IMG/VR virus record: IMGVR_UViG_3300013099_000106
Span: 1 to 20,924 of that record
DNA length: 20,924 nt
Strand: one strand, 5' to 3'
DNA from: a virus
This document shows, piece after piece, positions 7,731-15,854 of this stretch. How positions within the stretch are numbered: the first letter of the stretch is position 1; the number at the start of each line of letters is the position of its first letter. Made by a program: the position numbers and the translations under genes. A model generated the notes under the pieces. That model saw only the letters and a list, made by a program, of their open reading frames with translations. It was not told where the DNA came from and made no database searches.

Positions 7731-7745
7731 ACAGATCTAATCTGT
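7731..7745. repeat. Short inverted repeat before the 93-residue gene
   Basis: ACAGAT and ATCTGT (7731-7736 and 7740-7745) form a perfect 6-bp stem with a 3-base loop, followed by TAAAATAAATT. It sits in the gap after the tail chaperone stop. It may be a weak hairpin in the mRNA or an operator-like palindrome. It is too short to call a terminator. Confidence 0.25.
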
Positions 7746-7762
7746 TAAAATAAATTATTATT

Positions 7763-8044
7763 ATGAAAAATGAAGACTATAGAGGTGTGTATTCGTCTCA
7801 GTATTTCTCTTCTGAAATGCTAAAGTATGGGGCAGATAACCCCCCTGTTTATGTGGCAATCTACAAAGATTTAGAAGCCCAAATAGACAGAGTTATCAAA
7901 TCACAAAGACTATACGAGAAGAAAGAGATGGGAATTGAGGTTAAAATTATACCTAAAGATGACCAACTCCAAATTAGAATGGGAAAGTTTGCTTATACGA
8001 CTGCAGACATTTTCAGGGAAGCTGATGCTCGACACGAAAAATAA
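7763..8044 (+). CDS. Hypothetical protein between tail chaperone and tape measure
   Basis: I do not recognise this 93-residue protein. It is soluble-looking and charged, with no signal peptide or membrane segment. It has an N-terminal Tyr/Ser-rich part (YRGVYSSQYFSSEMLKYG), a central helix (VAIYKDLEAQIDRVIKSQRLYEKKEM) and a short strand region (GIEVKIIPKDDQLQIRM). It lies between the chaperone pair and the tape measure, 9 bases before the latter, so a tail-assembly role is plausible by position only. The start at 7763 follows an A/T-rich leader (AAATTATTATT) like other genes here. Reading frame, spacing and leader support a real gene. Confidence 0.75.
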   Translation: MKNEDYRGVYSSQYFSSEMLKYGADNPPVYVAIYKDLEAQIDRVIKSQRLYEKKEMGIEVKIIPKDDQLQIRMGKFAYTTADIFREADARHEK

Positions 8045-8053
8045 TACTACAGT

Positions 8054-10819
8054 ATGGCAAAAGTAATGACCGATCTGGAAATTAGATTATCTGCTCAGAT
8101 AGCTGATTTAAAAAAGGATCTAAATAAAGCAAGTGGACAGTTAAAATCCTTCGAAAAGAAAACAGAAAAGGGTAGTAACAAAATAGCTGGTGCATTTAAA
8201 TCTATGGGGCCAGCTATTGCTGGAGCGTTTGCTGTTGCAAAATTAGCTCAGTTTGGTAAACAATTACTTCAATTAGCTCTTGAAGCTGAAGGTGTAGAAA
8301 CAGCATTTAAGAAAATTACTAATTCTGAAAGAGTGTTAGTTGATTTAAAGAAAGCTACTAAAGGAACTGTTTCCGAATTAGAATTAATGAAACAAGCTAT
8401 TACCGCCCAAAACTTTAATATTCCTTTAGATGCTTTAGCAAAAGGTCTTGCGTTTGCAACACAAAGAGCTGCAGATACAGGACAATCAGTTGATTATCTT
8501 GTAAACTCATTTACTGTAGGTTTGGGTAGAAAGTCTATTCTTATTCTTGATAACCTTGGTATTTCTGCTTTAGAATTAAAAGAAGCTGTTAAAGAAACTG
8601 GAGATTTTGCAGCAGGTGTTGCTGTAGTTATTGATAAAAATATGGCTGGTTATGCAGATCAAGTTGAAACAGCTGATGTGAAGCTTAAGAGAATGAATGC
8701 TACCTTAGAAGATACTAAACTTCTTGCTGGTAAAGTTCTTTTAGAGGGATTCGCACCTTTTATTGATAAAGCTAATTTCGTTCTTAAATTAAGAACTGGA
8801 GAATTTTATGCAGAAGCAGAACTCGCTGCTGAACAAGCACAAAAATTAGTAGATATTCTTGAGCAACTTAATACTTCTGGAAGTAAATCTGATGGAACTT
8901 TTGATGCTACTTCAATAGAAGAGCAATCAAAAGCACTTGAAAGATTAAACAAACAATTTCCAGGTTTTTTAAAGAATATAGCAAAAATGGAATTAACTTA
9001 TGAGCAAATAGCTGAGATTGCGAAAGTTGGTTTCGAAATTGATATTAGAATAGATAAAGACATTGCTGAAGATCTTGATAAAGCTTTAAATTTAAAAACT
9101 CAACAAGCTGATATTGAAGTATTCACAGAAAAAATAAGAATATTACAAGCTCAAATTAAAAAGAAAACACTTAGCGAAGGATTCTTTCAAGAAGGAACTT
9201 TAATAGGGCCATTAAGTCTAAAAGTTGATGAAAAAAATCTTAAGAACCTTAAAGAGCAATTTGAGACTTTCTTAAATAAGGAAGATATTAAACTTAATTT
9301 TACAGTTGATGGTGATTTAACAGCAGAAGGACAAAAACTACAAGATTTATTTGAGTCATTATTTGATAAAGAGCCCCCAGCCGCTACAGGATTTGAAGAC
9401 ACAATTTCAGGCGTTGCTGAAGAAATTAAGAAGCTACAGTCTACAGCAGAAACATCTTTCCCAGCAACCTCTAAACTTTTACAGGAAATGAATGATAATT
9501 TAGCTCCTGGTAAAGAAAAGATTAAATCATTAGATCAAGTAAATGCTGAGATTGAGAAATTACAGAAAAAGCTTAAGGAATTAAAAGAGCTTGGTTTAAG
9601 TGATGGGTCTATAATTGGTGATCCTAAAACTATTGCTGATTTTGCAAACAATATTAAAGTATTAGAAACTCAAAAATTAACTGCTACTGGAAATGCTTTA
9701 AAAGAAATTAATGTTGAATTAGAAGAATTAGGAAAAACTAAAAAGAATTTAGAAGATCTTGGTATAGGTGAATTTAAAACAGGCTCTATTGGTGATATTA
9801 AAGGTATAATTGACCAATTAGAAAAAGTTAAGATTGGTGTAGACCCAGGAAATATAGCTACTATTGATGCAGCTATTGATGGGTGGCAAGCTAAATTAGA
9901 TGAATTACAATCAGGTAATGTAGAGATATTTCCTGAAGGTTCAATAGCTGAAGCAAGACAAAAAATTAGTGAATTAGAAAAAGAACAACTAACTGCAGTC
10001 GGTGATAAAATTATAACTATTGGATATCTTATTGGTGACTGGCAGAAAATCTTAGATGATTTGAATTTTGACGGTTCAGTTAAAGATTTAGATAAGTTAA
10101 CTGAAGGTGTTCAAGCTTTCCACGATGAAGTCTTAAAATCGGGTAACGATTTCTTAGACAGTGATAGTATTGGTGAAAGAGTTGCTAAGATTAAAGCTGG
10201 ATATGCTTTAGAAATAGCCGCTTATGAGGAAATGCTTATCAATAAAGAGATTGCGTTAAAAGATTTTATTACAAAAGAGGAACAGTTAAATGCACAGAAA
10301 GAAGAAGAAATACAAAAAGTTAGAATAGCTGGTGCTCTAAAGTATATGGAAGTTGCGTCTTCTTTAGCTACAGGATTAGCTGATATTGTAGAAGCACAGA
10401 AACAAAGGGAACTTTCTGCAGTTGGTAACAATGCTAAGAAAAGAGAAAAGATTGAAGAGGCTTATGCTAAGAAGCAAAAGGCTTTAGCTATTATTGAAGC
10501 TATAATAAACACCGCAGTTGGTGTTACAGCAGCTATTCCAATAGTGCCTCTTATGATAGCAGCAGGGGTTGCTGGAGCCGCGGCCGTAGCGATCATAGCG
10601 TCCCAACCATTGGCTGAGGGAGGTATAGCTTATGGACCTACAAACGCTCTAATTGGTGAATACAGTAATGCCCGAACTAACCCTGAGGTGGTAGCTCCTC
10701 TTAACAAGCTACAAGGAATGCTTGGAGGAACGAATGGGGGTAAATATGAATTTATTATAGATGGGACCCAGTTAGTTGGAGTACTACAGAAACAAGAAAC
10801 CCAAAATACTACATTTTAA
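8054..10819 (+). CDS. Tape measure protein
   Basis: This sets tail length and is ejected ahead of the DNA. It has 921 residues; at the usual 0.15 nm per residue the tail would be near 140 nm. The N-terminus is helical (LEIRLSAQIADLKKDLNKASGQL), followed by a hydrophobic stretch near residues 54-76. The middle is mostly coiled coil, with four imperfect units opening GSI/GSV at residues 518, 577, 629 and 674. Near residues 812-855 lies a long hydrophobic, Ala/Val/Ile-rich region, a membrane-insertion candidate. It is followed by the ending EGGIAYGPTNALIGEYSNARTNPEVVAPL, typical of Bacteroidota phage tape measures. The stop and the next start overlap in TAATG. Confidence 0.93.
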   Translation: MAKVMTDLEIRLSAQIADLKKDLNKASGQLKSFEKKTEKGSNKIAGAFKSMGPAIAGAFAVAKLAQFGKQLLQLALEAEGVETAFKKITNSERVLVDLKKATKGTVSELELMKQAITAQNFNIPLDALAKGLAFATQRAADTGQSVDYLVNSFTVGLGRKSILILDNLGISALELKEAVKETGDFAAGVAVVIDKNMAGYADQVETADVKLKRMNATLEDTKLLAGKVLLEGFAPFIDKANFVLKLRTGEFYAEAELAAEQAQKLVDILEQLNTSGSKSDGTFDATSIEEQSKALERLNKQFPGFLKNIAKMELTYEQIAEIAKVGFEIDIRIDKDIAEDLDKALNLKTQQADIEVFTEKIRILQAQIKKKTLSEGFFQEGTLIGPLSLKVDEKNLKNLKEQFETFLNKEDIKLNFTVDGDLTAEGQKLQDLFESLFDKEPPAATGFEDTISGVAEEIKKLQSTAETSFPATSKLLQEMNDNLAPGKEKIKSLDQVNAEIEKLQKKLKELKELGLSDGSIIGDPKTIADFANNIKVLETQKLTATGNALKEINVELEELGKTKKNLEDLGIGEFKTGSIGDIKGIIDQLEKVKIGVDPGNIATIDAAIDGWQAKLDELQSGNVEIFPEGSIAEARQKISELEKEQLTAVGDKIITIGYLIGDWQKILDDLNFDGSVKDLDKLTEGVQAFHDEVLKSGNDFLDSDSIGERVAKIKAGYALEIAAYEEMLINKEIALKDFITKEEQLNAQKEEEIQKVRIAGALKYMEVASSLATGLADIVEAQKQRELSAVGNNAKKREKIEEAYAKKQKALAIIEAIINTAVGVTAAIPIVPLMIAAGVAGAAAVAIIASQPLAEGGIAYGPTNALIGEYSNARTNPEVVAPLNKLQGMLGGTNGGKYEFIIDGTQLVGVLQKQETQNTTF
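9605..10123 (+). repeat. Four imperfect repeats in the tape measure
   Basis: Units start with GSI or GSV at residues 518, 577, 629 and 674 (spacing 59, 52 and 45 residues). They share a pattern of a short helix ending in LE/LK, a small turn (LTATG, LTAVG, or VDPGN), then a second helix ending WQ..L..L. They look like degenerated two-helix repeats whose number could change tail length. Confidence 0.55.
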
Positions 10820-12894
10820 TGTCATATAACACAAAATACCAGATTAATTTCCATTCACAAAGAGGTGTAAACGGAGCAGTTTATCTTAAGAAAGATGGTT
10901 ATGCTGGAGGAATTACTGAATTAAAGATGTCTCCTGGTGGTTTAAAGATTGACTACAAATTTGAAGATTGGTTTGAACCTGTCATTGGACAGTCTTGTAC
11001 ATTAAATATTCTTAATGATTTAGCTGATTATTATGACCTTGATGATTTGATGACATTAGATGAGAGAGAATTTCAAATAGTTGTTGATGCAAGTGATGCT
11101 GACGGAACATCAATAAATCTTTTTAATGGTTGGATTAATAGTGATACAGTGGAACAAAGATATTTTACAAAGTCTTTCTTTAAATTAACTGGATCTAATT
11201 ATTTAAGTAAACTAACCGGAAGTATTCACCCTGAAATACTTGATAGCTCAACAAGAAGTTATGATAGACAAGCTTTAATGAATTATATTAATGAAGGCTT
11301 TCAATTAACTGGGAAAGATACCTCTATTTATGTTAACTGTACTTTAGAACCTTCTACTTTATCAACAATGGGAACAGACCAAACACTTTTTAATAGAGCC
11401 GCTATTTATCCTGAAGTGTTTTGGAAAGATAATGTAGATAGAGTGCCGGGATTAGAAATGATTGAAAAGATATTAAGACCTTTTGATTGTTATACATATG
11501 TGTGGGACAACAAGTGGTATATTGAAAGATATGCTGATGCAAGAAAAGATGATGGACAGAAAGAATATGTAATTTATAATAATGATGATACAAGTGTTGG
11601 GTTTGGAGATACATTTAACACAGACATTGTATCTGAACCGTCTACAAATATGGATGAATTAACATATACTAATTTCTCACAAAACAGAAGTTCGATTCCA
11701 GGCCTTAAGCTTCTTTCAATAGATTTAAAACAAGATTATTATGATAATTTAACTATAAATGAATTCTATAACCCAGCAATGAGAAATGTTGGAGCAGGTG
11801 TTAACAACTGGGCAGGACAAAGAAGATGGGATAGTATGGAAGGAACTATTTCTTCAGGTGGTGGACCAGAAGGATTAGCGACTGTTCATAATGCTGGCTT
11901 ATTTAGTCCTTATCAACAAATAACGAGACCTGTTGTTATGTTACTTTATCCAAATGTATATTATGACTATGATGTAAATGCAGGTAATAATGACTCTTTA
12001 AAAGACTGGGGAATAGCTACAGTATTCGAATGTACTATAACAGACCCAGCAGATACTTCTTTAGGAACAACTTCTATAAGTTTAAGTTGGAAATGGGGAT
12101 GTCAAACAACAGCTCAAGCTTGGGATTGGACAAATGAAAACTTAGTAGAATATAAACTACATTGGTGGTTAAACGTAGGTGGTATAACAAATGACTATAT
12201 TATGTATGATGAGGGCACAAGTGAATGGTATGTAGATTATTCTGGAACAAGAGCTAATTGTGTTCAAACTATTACTGTTACTCCTGATGATTTAGACCAA
12301 ACAACTGGTGTATATGAAGCACAAGTACAAATTCCATTAAGTGATGTTTCTGATGGTTATTATGGAGACACAAGCTTTCAATTTGCTATTGGTCACCCTA
12401 CAGCAGAATGGAATAATGGTGATATTTACTTTGGGCAAGCGTCTTATGTAGGTGATGTTGGAATAGCTGTTTCTGGTGATTTACAAGAAAATAGATATGA
12501 CTATGATGTGTCTATGTCAAACACTTTAAATGAAAAGAAAGTTGAATTAGATATTTTTGACTCTACAAACCTTGGTTTAAAGAATGGTTTATTTACAAGT
12601 TATAGCTGGCAAGACAAAACAGAACTTTGGACAGATATTGACCAATTAGAATATTATGACTTAGCCCAATGGTTAGCTAAAACTAAATTAGCACTTTATA
12701 ACAGAAATAGAAAGAAAATAACTTCTGAAGCTAAATATGGAAGCTTCTTAAAACCATTTAGTATTTGGTATGACACTGGAGACCCTTCAATTAGACCTTA
12801 TATCTTAACAAAATATTCATATACACCTGACCAAGATGAATATAATTTAGAATGGTGGGAATATGATAATGAAACTCAAATAGACTTAGAATAA
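10819..12894 (+). CDS. Tail hub / distal tail tip protein (Tal- or gp27-like)
   Basis: This is probably the tail-tip hub closing the tube and carrying the fibres, a role judged from synteny and architecture. It has 691 residues. Residues 1-250 are beta-rich and resemble the distal-tail/hub start of Bacteroidota phages (YQINFHSQRGVNGAVYLKKDGY, FEPVIGQSCTLNIL, LNRA-like FNRAAIYPEVFW, LEMIEKILRPFDCYTY, WYIERYADARK). Residues about 330-570 are an inserted Trp/Gly/Asp-rich beta region, possibly an adhesion domain. The end (about 585-691) has LAQWLAKTKLALYNRNRKKI and PYILTKYSYTPDQDEYNLEW, which fits a hub barrel. It is joined by TAATG overlaps to the tape measure before it and the fibre gene after it. 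Confidence 0.75.
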   Translation: MSYNTKYQINFHSQRGVNGAVYLKKDGYAGGITELKMSPGGLKIDYKFEDWFEPVIGQSCTLNILNDLADYYDLDDLMTLDEREFQIVVDASDADGTSINLFNGWINSDTVEQRYFTKSFFKLTGSNYLSKLTGSIHPEILDSSTRSYDRQALMNYINEGFQLTGKDTSIYVNCTLEPSTLSTMGTDQTLFNRAAIYPEVFWKDNVDRVPGLEMIEKILRPFDCYTYVWDNKWYIERYADARKDDGQKEYVIYNNDDTSVGFGDTFNTDIVSEPSTNMDELTYTNFSQNRSSIPGLKLLSIDLKQDYYDNLTINEFYNPAMRNVGAGVNNWAGQRRWDSMEGTISSGGGPEGLATVHNAGLFSPYQQITRPVVMLLYPNVYYDYDVNAGNNDSLKDWGIATVFECTITDPADTSLGTTSISLSWKWGCQTTAQAWDWTNENLVEYKLHWWLNVGGITNDYIMYDEGTSEWYVDYSGTRANCVQTITVTPDDLDQTTGVYEAQVQIPLSDVSDGYYGDTSFQFAIGHPTAEWNNGDIYFGQASYVGDVGIAVSGDLQENRYDYDVSMSNTLNEKKVELDIFDSTNLGLKNGLFTSYSWQDKTELWTDIDQLEYYDLAQWLAKTKLALYNRNRKKITSEAKYGSFLKPFSIWYDTGDPSIRPYILTKYSYTPDQDEYNLEWWEYDNETQIDLE

Positions 12895-15503
12895 TGGGTA
12901 TAGCTGTAAAAGAAACAAGAAAATTCGTAAGAAAGGATGCTGGAGCCACTGGAGGTGGAGATATTTATGTATTTGGTTCAACATCAAGCGGTGGTGGTGG
13001 AACAGGTGATTTGACTAATTACTACACAAAAGCACAATTACAAGCAGGTGCTCTTGACGATCTTTATATGGATGAAATAACAGGTGATGCAGAAAGAATG
13101 CTTTTTACATCAGCAGGTGGAGATGCTGCAGTTATTGGAGGTTATTCTATTGACGACCAATCAGGTTATGATGTTATAAACTTAGGTAGAACTGGAGATA
13201 GTGGAACACAAATCGTTTTAAAAGGGATTGGAAGTTTTAAGCCAGGTGCTACTGCAGCAATGAACATTTATGGTGGAGACGGTACAGTTGATGGTGGAGA
13301 TTTAAACTTAGCTGGTGGACCAGCTGGAAGCGGTGTTGATGGAGATGTAAATATTGATGGAGAAATCATTAATATTGGAGATGGAGATACACCAATCTCT
13401 CTTAAAGGAGATGTTTCTATTGGCTTAGGTTTACAGGTAGTAAATGATGCTTCATTTGGCTCAAGTATAAATGTAATAAATAATGGAGTTTTTGGTGGAG
13501 ATGTCTCTATAGGTAATGACTTATGGGTTACAGGAGAAATAAAGACAGATGATTATTTAGGTAAAGATGCTTTCTTTAGTGGATTTTTTGGGTCAGGTTA
13601 TAGAGTTGAAAAAGATGATGATGGATACTATAGTGCAGAACTTGACAATTTAGTTGTAAGAAGAACTGCTCATTTTTATGAATTAGTGATTGACAAAATT
13701 AGAGCAACAAATGGCTCTCTTGTTGTTAGTGACACTGCACCAGCAGTTTATTCTAATGATGACACATCTATATTTACTCCTGCTGGTTTATATTGGGAGT
13801 CTACTGGAGCAAAGCAATATGATTGGTATTTCTATACAAGTCCATCAGAAAATGGATTATTAGAAGATGACTTAATTAAAGCGCAACAATTTAAAGGAGA
13901 TAGAGTTGGACTGTATGAATATGTAGTACAAGATTTAGCAGATGATAATTCAAAGGTTTATGTAAGACACTTTGGAACTGAAAGAAATGATGGAGGTTCT
14001 GCTGCAGGAGAACAAGAATTAATAAACGGAGCTTCTCCAGATGATATGGACACTTGGAATGATGCTGTTTCTGGATATGATTGGGAAGGAGACCAAGGAG
14101 ATTACTTTATAACAACAACTATTCCAATTAGAGGGGCTGGAAAAATTAGAGTTCAAGGAAACTTTAGTGATTCTATTGCAATTACAGGTGGTTTTTCTGT
14201 AACAGTTCAGGTTAGAGCTGCTGATGCAACACTTGGGACACCTATTTCTTCATTTGCTTATTTCTCAACCCCTACGGGTGGTGGGTCTGGCACATTTGAT
14301 GTGGAAATGGATGTATTGTATGACTTAGGAGTAAGTACAAGATGGAATAATGTAAATTCTAAAATCTCATTTCATATTGGAAGTGTTGGAACTGCAAGGT
14401 GGTGTGATGAATTCAATGTAACATCTATAATGGATATGACTTTATCTACTGCAAATGGGACAGATAATCAAATAGATGGTTATGACTTTGTAAGATGGGG
14501 TAACTTAACAGATACAGATAGACAAGGTCTTGTTTACTTAACAGCATCAGATAGTGATGCTCCGTTCATCCAAATCCTTGATGAAATGGATACCTTTACT
14601 ATAAGTGCAGCTAACCAGAAGGGAAGGTTTGGCAACTTAGAGGGCATCAATGACACCTACGTTGGAGGAGCTTTAGATGGTTATGGAATTTACACAGACA
14701 ATGGTTACTTTAAAGGTACAATATGGGCAGCAGATGGTAGTATAGCTGGTTGGAATATAACTGAAGATTCAATTTATACAGGAACAGAAAAATTAACTGA
14801 TGGATATGCTACCTCTGGATTAACTTTAGCTAATGATGGAGGTTTCCACGCAAAGAATGCTTATATAAATTCAGATGGAGATGCTGCTTTTAGACAAATA
14901 GAAGAAGCTGTTTTTAAGATAGACACTGATGACTATGGAATTAAGATTCAAGGTGGTCATATTTGGGAAAATGAATTAGACACTTCTGCTGGATATGTTT
15001 ACATAAATTTTAAAGGTTATGACGGAGGTACTACTTTAGAAAGAAGTACTATAATTGGTAACGGTAGAGGAGGATCTATGATGACCTTTACTGGAAGAGA
15101 AGATTTATCTGGAACAGAAAGAACTATTAAAACAAGTGATCAAACACCTTTTAGAGTAGGAGGGGGTATTGGTTATATGACACACCGTACTGAAACAGGT
15201 TCAGGGATCACAAAAAACTACAGTAGGATAGTAAAATATTCCAATTTAACAGGCAAAACATTTAATATGACTGCCGACCCATTTCCTAATCAAGAAATTA
15301 CAGTAGTAAATTCTGGAACAGTTACAATGGATGTTTCTGGAGGAGCAGCAGGAAATCTTTGGACTTCTTCAGCACAAACAACAATTACACTTGCAGCTGG
15401 AGGTTCATTAACCGCTTTCTATGACTGGGGTGGTACAGATCAACAAGGGAAAGATAATTATTATGATGCCAGGTGGCAAGTAACAAATGTATACACACCT
15501 TAA
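12894..15503 (+). CDS. Central tail fibre / tail tip protein
   Basis: This is an 869-residue fibre-like protein, likely trimeric and extending from the hub. After a Gly-rich N-terminus it has DLTNYYTKAQLQAG (residues 39-53), a motif common in phage tail fibres. Gly/Asp-rich beta repeats (residues about 115-210) follow, then LVVRRTAHFYELVIDKIRAT and NGSLVVSD (253-280), a segment I associate with fibre proteins of Bacteroidota phages. The middle contains FKGDRVGLYEYVV. Near residues 599-640, NGYFKGTIWAADGSIAGWNI matches a widespread fibre repeat. The C-terminus (about 775-869) is a small beta domain. No catalytic motif was recognised. It starts by TAATG overlap with the hub gene, so co-translation is likely. 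Confidence 0.8.
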   Translation: MGIAVKETRKFVRKDAGATGGGDIYVFGSTSSGGGGTGDLTNYYTKAQLQAGALDDLYMDEITGDAERMLFTSAGGDAAVIGGYSIDDQSGYDVINLGRTGDSGTQIVLKGIGSFKPGATAAMNIYGGDGTVDGGDLNLAGGPAGSGVDGDVNIDGEIINIGDGDTPISLKGDVSIGLGLQVVNDASFGSSINVINNGVFGGDVSIGNDLWVTGEIKTDDYLGKDAFFSGFFGSGYRVEKDDDGYYSAELDNLVVRRTAHFYELVIDKIRATNGSLVVSDTAPAVYSNDDTSIFTPAGLYWESTGAKQYDWYFYTSPSENGLLEDDLIKAQQFKGDRVGLYEYVVQDLADDNSKVYVRHFGTERNDGGSAAGEQELINGASPDDMDTWNDAVSGYDWEGDQGDYFITTTIPIRGAGKIRVQGNFSDSIAITGGFSVTVQVRAADATLGTPISSFAYFSTPTGGGSGTFDVEMDVLYDLGVSTRWNNVNSKISFHIGSVGTARWCDEFNVTSIMDMTLSTANGTDNQIDGYDFVRWGNLTDTDRQGLVYLTASDSDAPFIQILDEMDTFTISAANQKGRFGNLEGINDTYVGGALDGYGIYTDNGYFKGTIWAADGSIAGWNITEDSIYTGTEKLTDGYATSGLTLANDGGFHAKNAYINSDGDAAFRQIEEAVFKIDTDDYGIKIQGGHIWENELDTSAGYVYINFKGYDGGTTLERSTIIGNGRGGSMMTFTGREDLSGTERTIKTSDQTPFRVGGGIGYMTHRTETGSGITKNYSRIVKYSNLTGKTFNMTADPFPNQEITVVNSGTVTMDVSGGAAGNLWTSSAQTTITLAAGGSLTAFYDWGGTDQQGKDNYYDARWQVTNVYTP

Positions 15504-15518
15504 AATAAATTAAAAGAT

Positions 15519-15677
15519 ATGAAATTTTTAAAAGTAATGAAAAGTAAATGGTGGGATTTATATCCTATAGTAGCGTTTTTTGCTATAGCCAGTTTAGAAG
15601 GAAATGGATATTGGATTGGTGGTGTTTCACTGGTTTGGTGGTTATTCGTCCTTGCAATTAGATATTTTGTAAAATAA
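15519..15677 (+). CDS. Small membrane protein, 52 residues
   Basis: This short gene follows the fibre gene by 15 bases. The product has a basic start (MKFLKVMKSKWW), a hydrophobic segment (LYPIVAFFAIASL, residues 14-26), a short GNGYW loop, and a second hydrophobic segment (IGGVSLVWWLFVLAIRYFV, residues 33-51). Two membrane-spanning helices in 52 residues would fit a small holin-like or membrane-anchored protein, but no family is recognised and no endolysin gene is visible near it. The ATG lies after an A-rich leader (TTAAAAGAT). Its hydrophobic pattern, clean spacing and same-strand position support it as real. The function is open. Confidence 0.62.
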   Translation: MKFLKVMKSKWWDLYPIVAFFAIASLEGNGYWIGGVSLVWWLFVLAIRYFVK

Positions 15678-15686
15678 AAAGAAATT

Positions 15687-15833
15687 ATGGAAAGAATGTA
15701 CGAAAAAATAGCTCGTTTAGCAAAAGAAGCTAAAGAGGAAACTATTGAAAAAAGAACACTTGCTGAGGATGTAAAAGTTGTCAACAGAAAGAAAAAAATT
15801 AAAAAGACACCTCTAAATAAGGAGGATATATAA
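15687..15833 (+). CDS. Small charged protein, 48 residues, before fibre gene
   Basis: This 48-residue protein starts 9 bases after the small membrane protein gene and ends 21 bases before the fibre gene. It is almost entirely charged: MERMYEKIARLAKEAKEETI is probably an amphipathic helix, and the end is very basic (VNRKKKIKKT). I do not recognise a family. It resembles in size and place the tiny genes that precede the lectin genes further downstream, so a shared helper role is possible. The stop overlaps the ATATATAAAATA element. Confidence 0.55.
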   Translation: MERMYEKIARLAKEAKEETIEKRTLAEDVKVVNRKKKIKKTPLNKEDI

Positions 15834-15837
15834 AATA
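15826..15837 (+). promoter_or_regulatory. Recurrent AT element ATATATAAAATA before repeat-rich fibre gene
   Basis: This is an exact copy of the 12-mer at 1635-1646 and 6469-6480. It is followed by an overlapping second ATATAAAATA (15835-15844), which ends 10 bases before the start at 15855. It overlaps the end of the preceding small gene. The interpretation is the same as for the other copies: late promoter or A/T-rich leader, unproven. Confidence 0.35.
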
Positions 15838-15854
15838 TAAAATAACGACTTTTT

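Noticed and set aside
15500-15784. Minus-strand frame of 94 codons opposite the two small genes
   Set aside because: All other genes are on the + strand, and the + frames here have proper leaders, regular spacing and a clear hydrophobic pattern; the minus frame looks like their shadow.
15819-15825. AAGGAGG as ribosome binding site for the fibre gene
   Set aside because: It ends 29 bases before the ATG at 15855 with no start at 5-10 bases; it is part of the codons for the end of the small charged protein.
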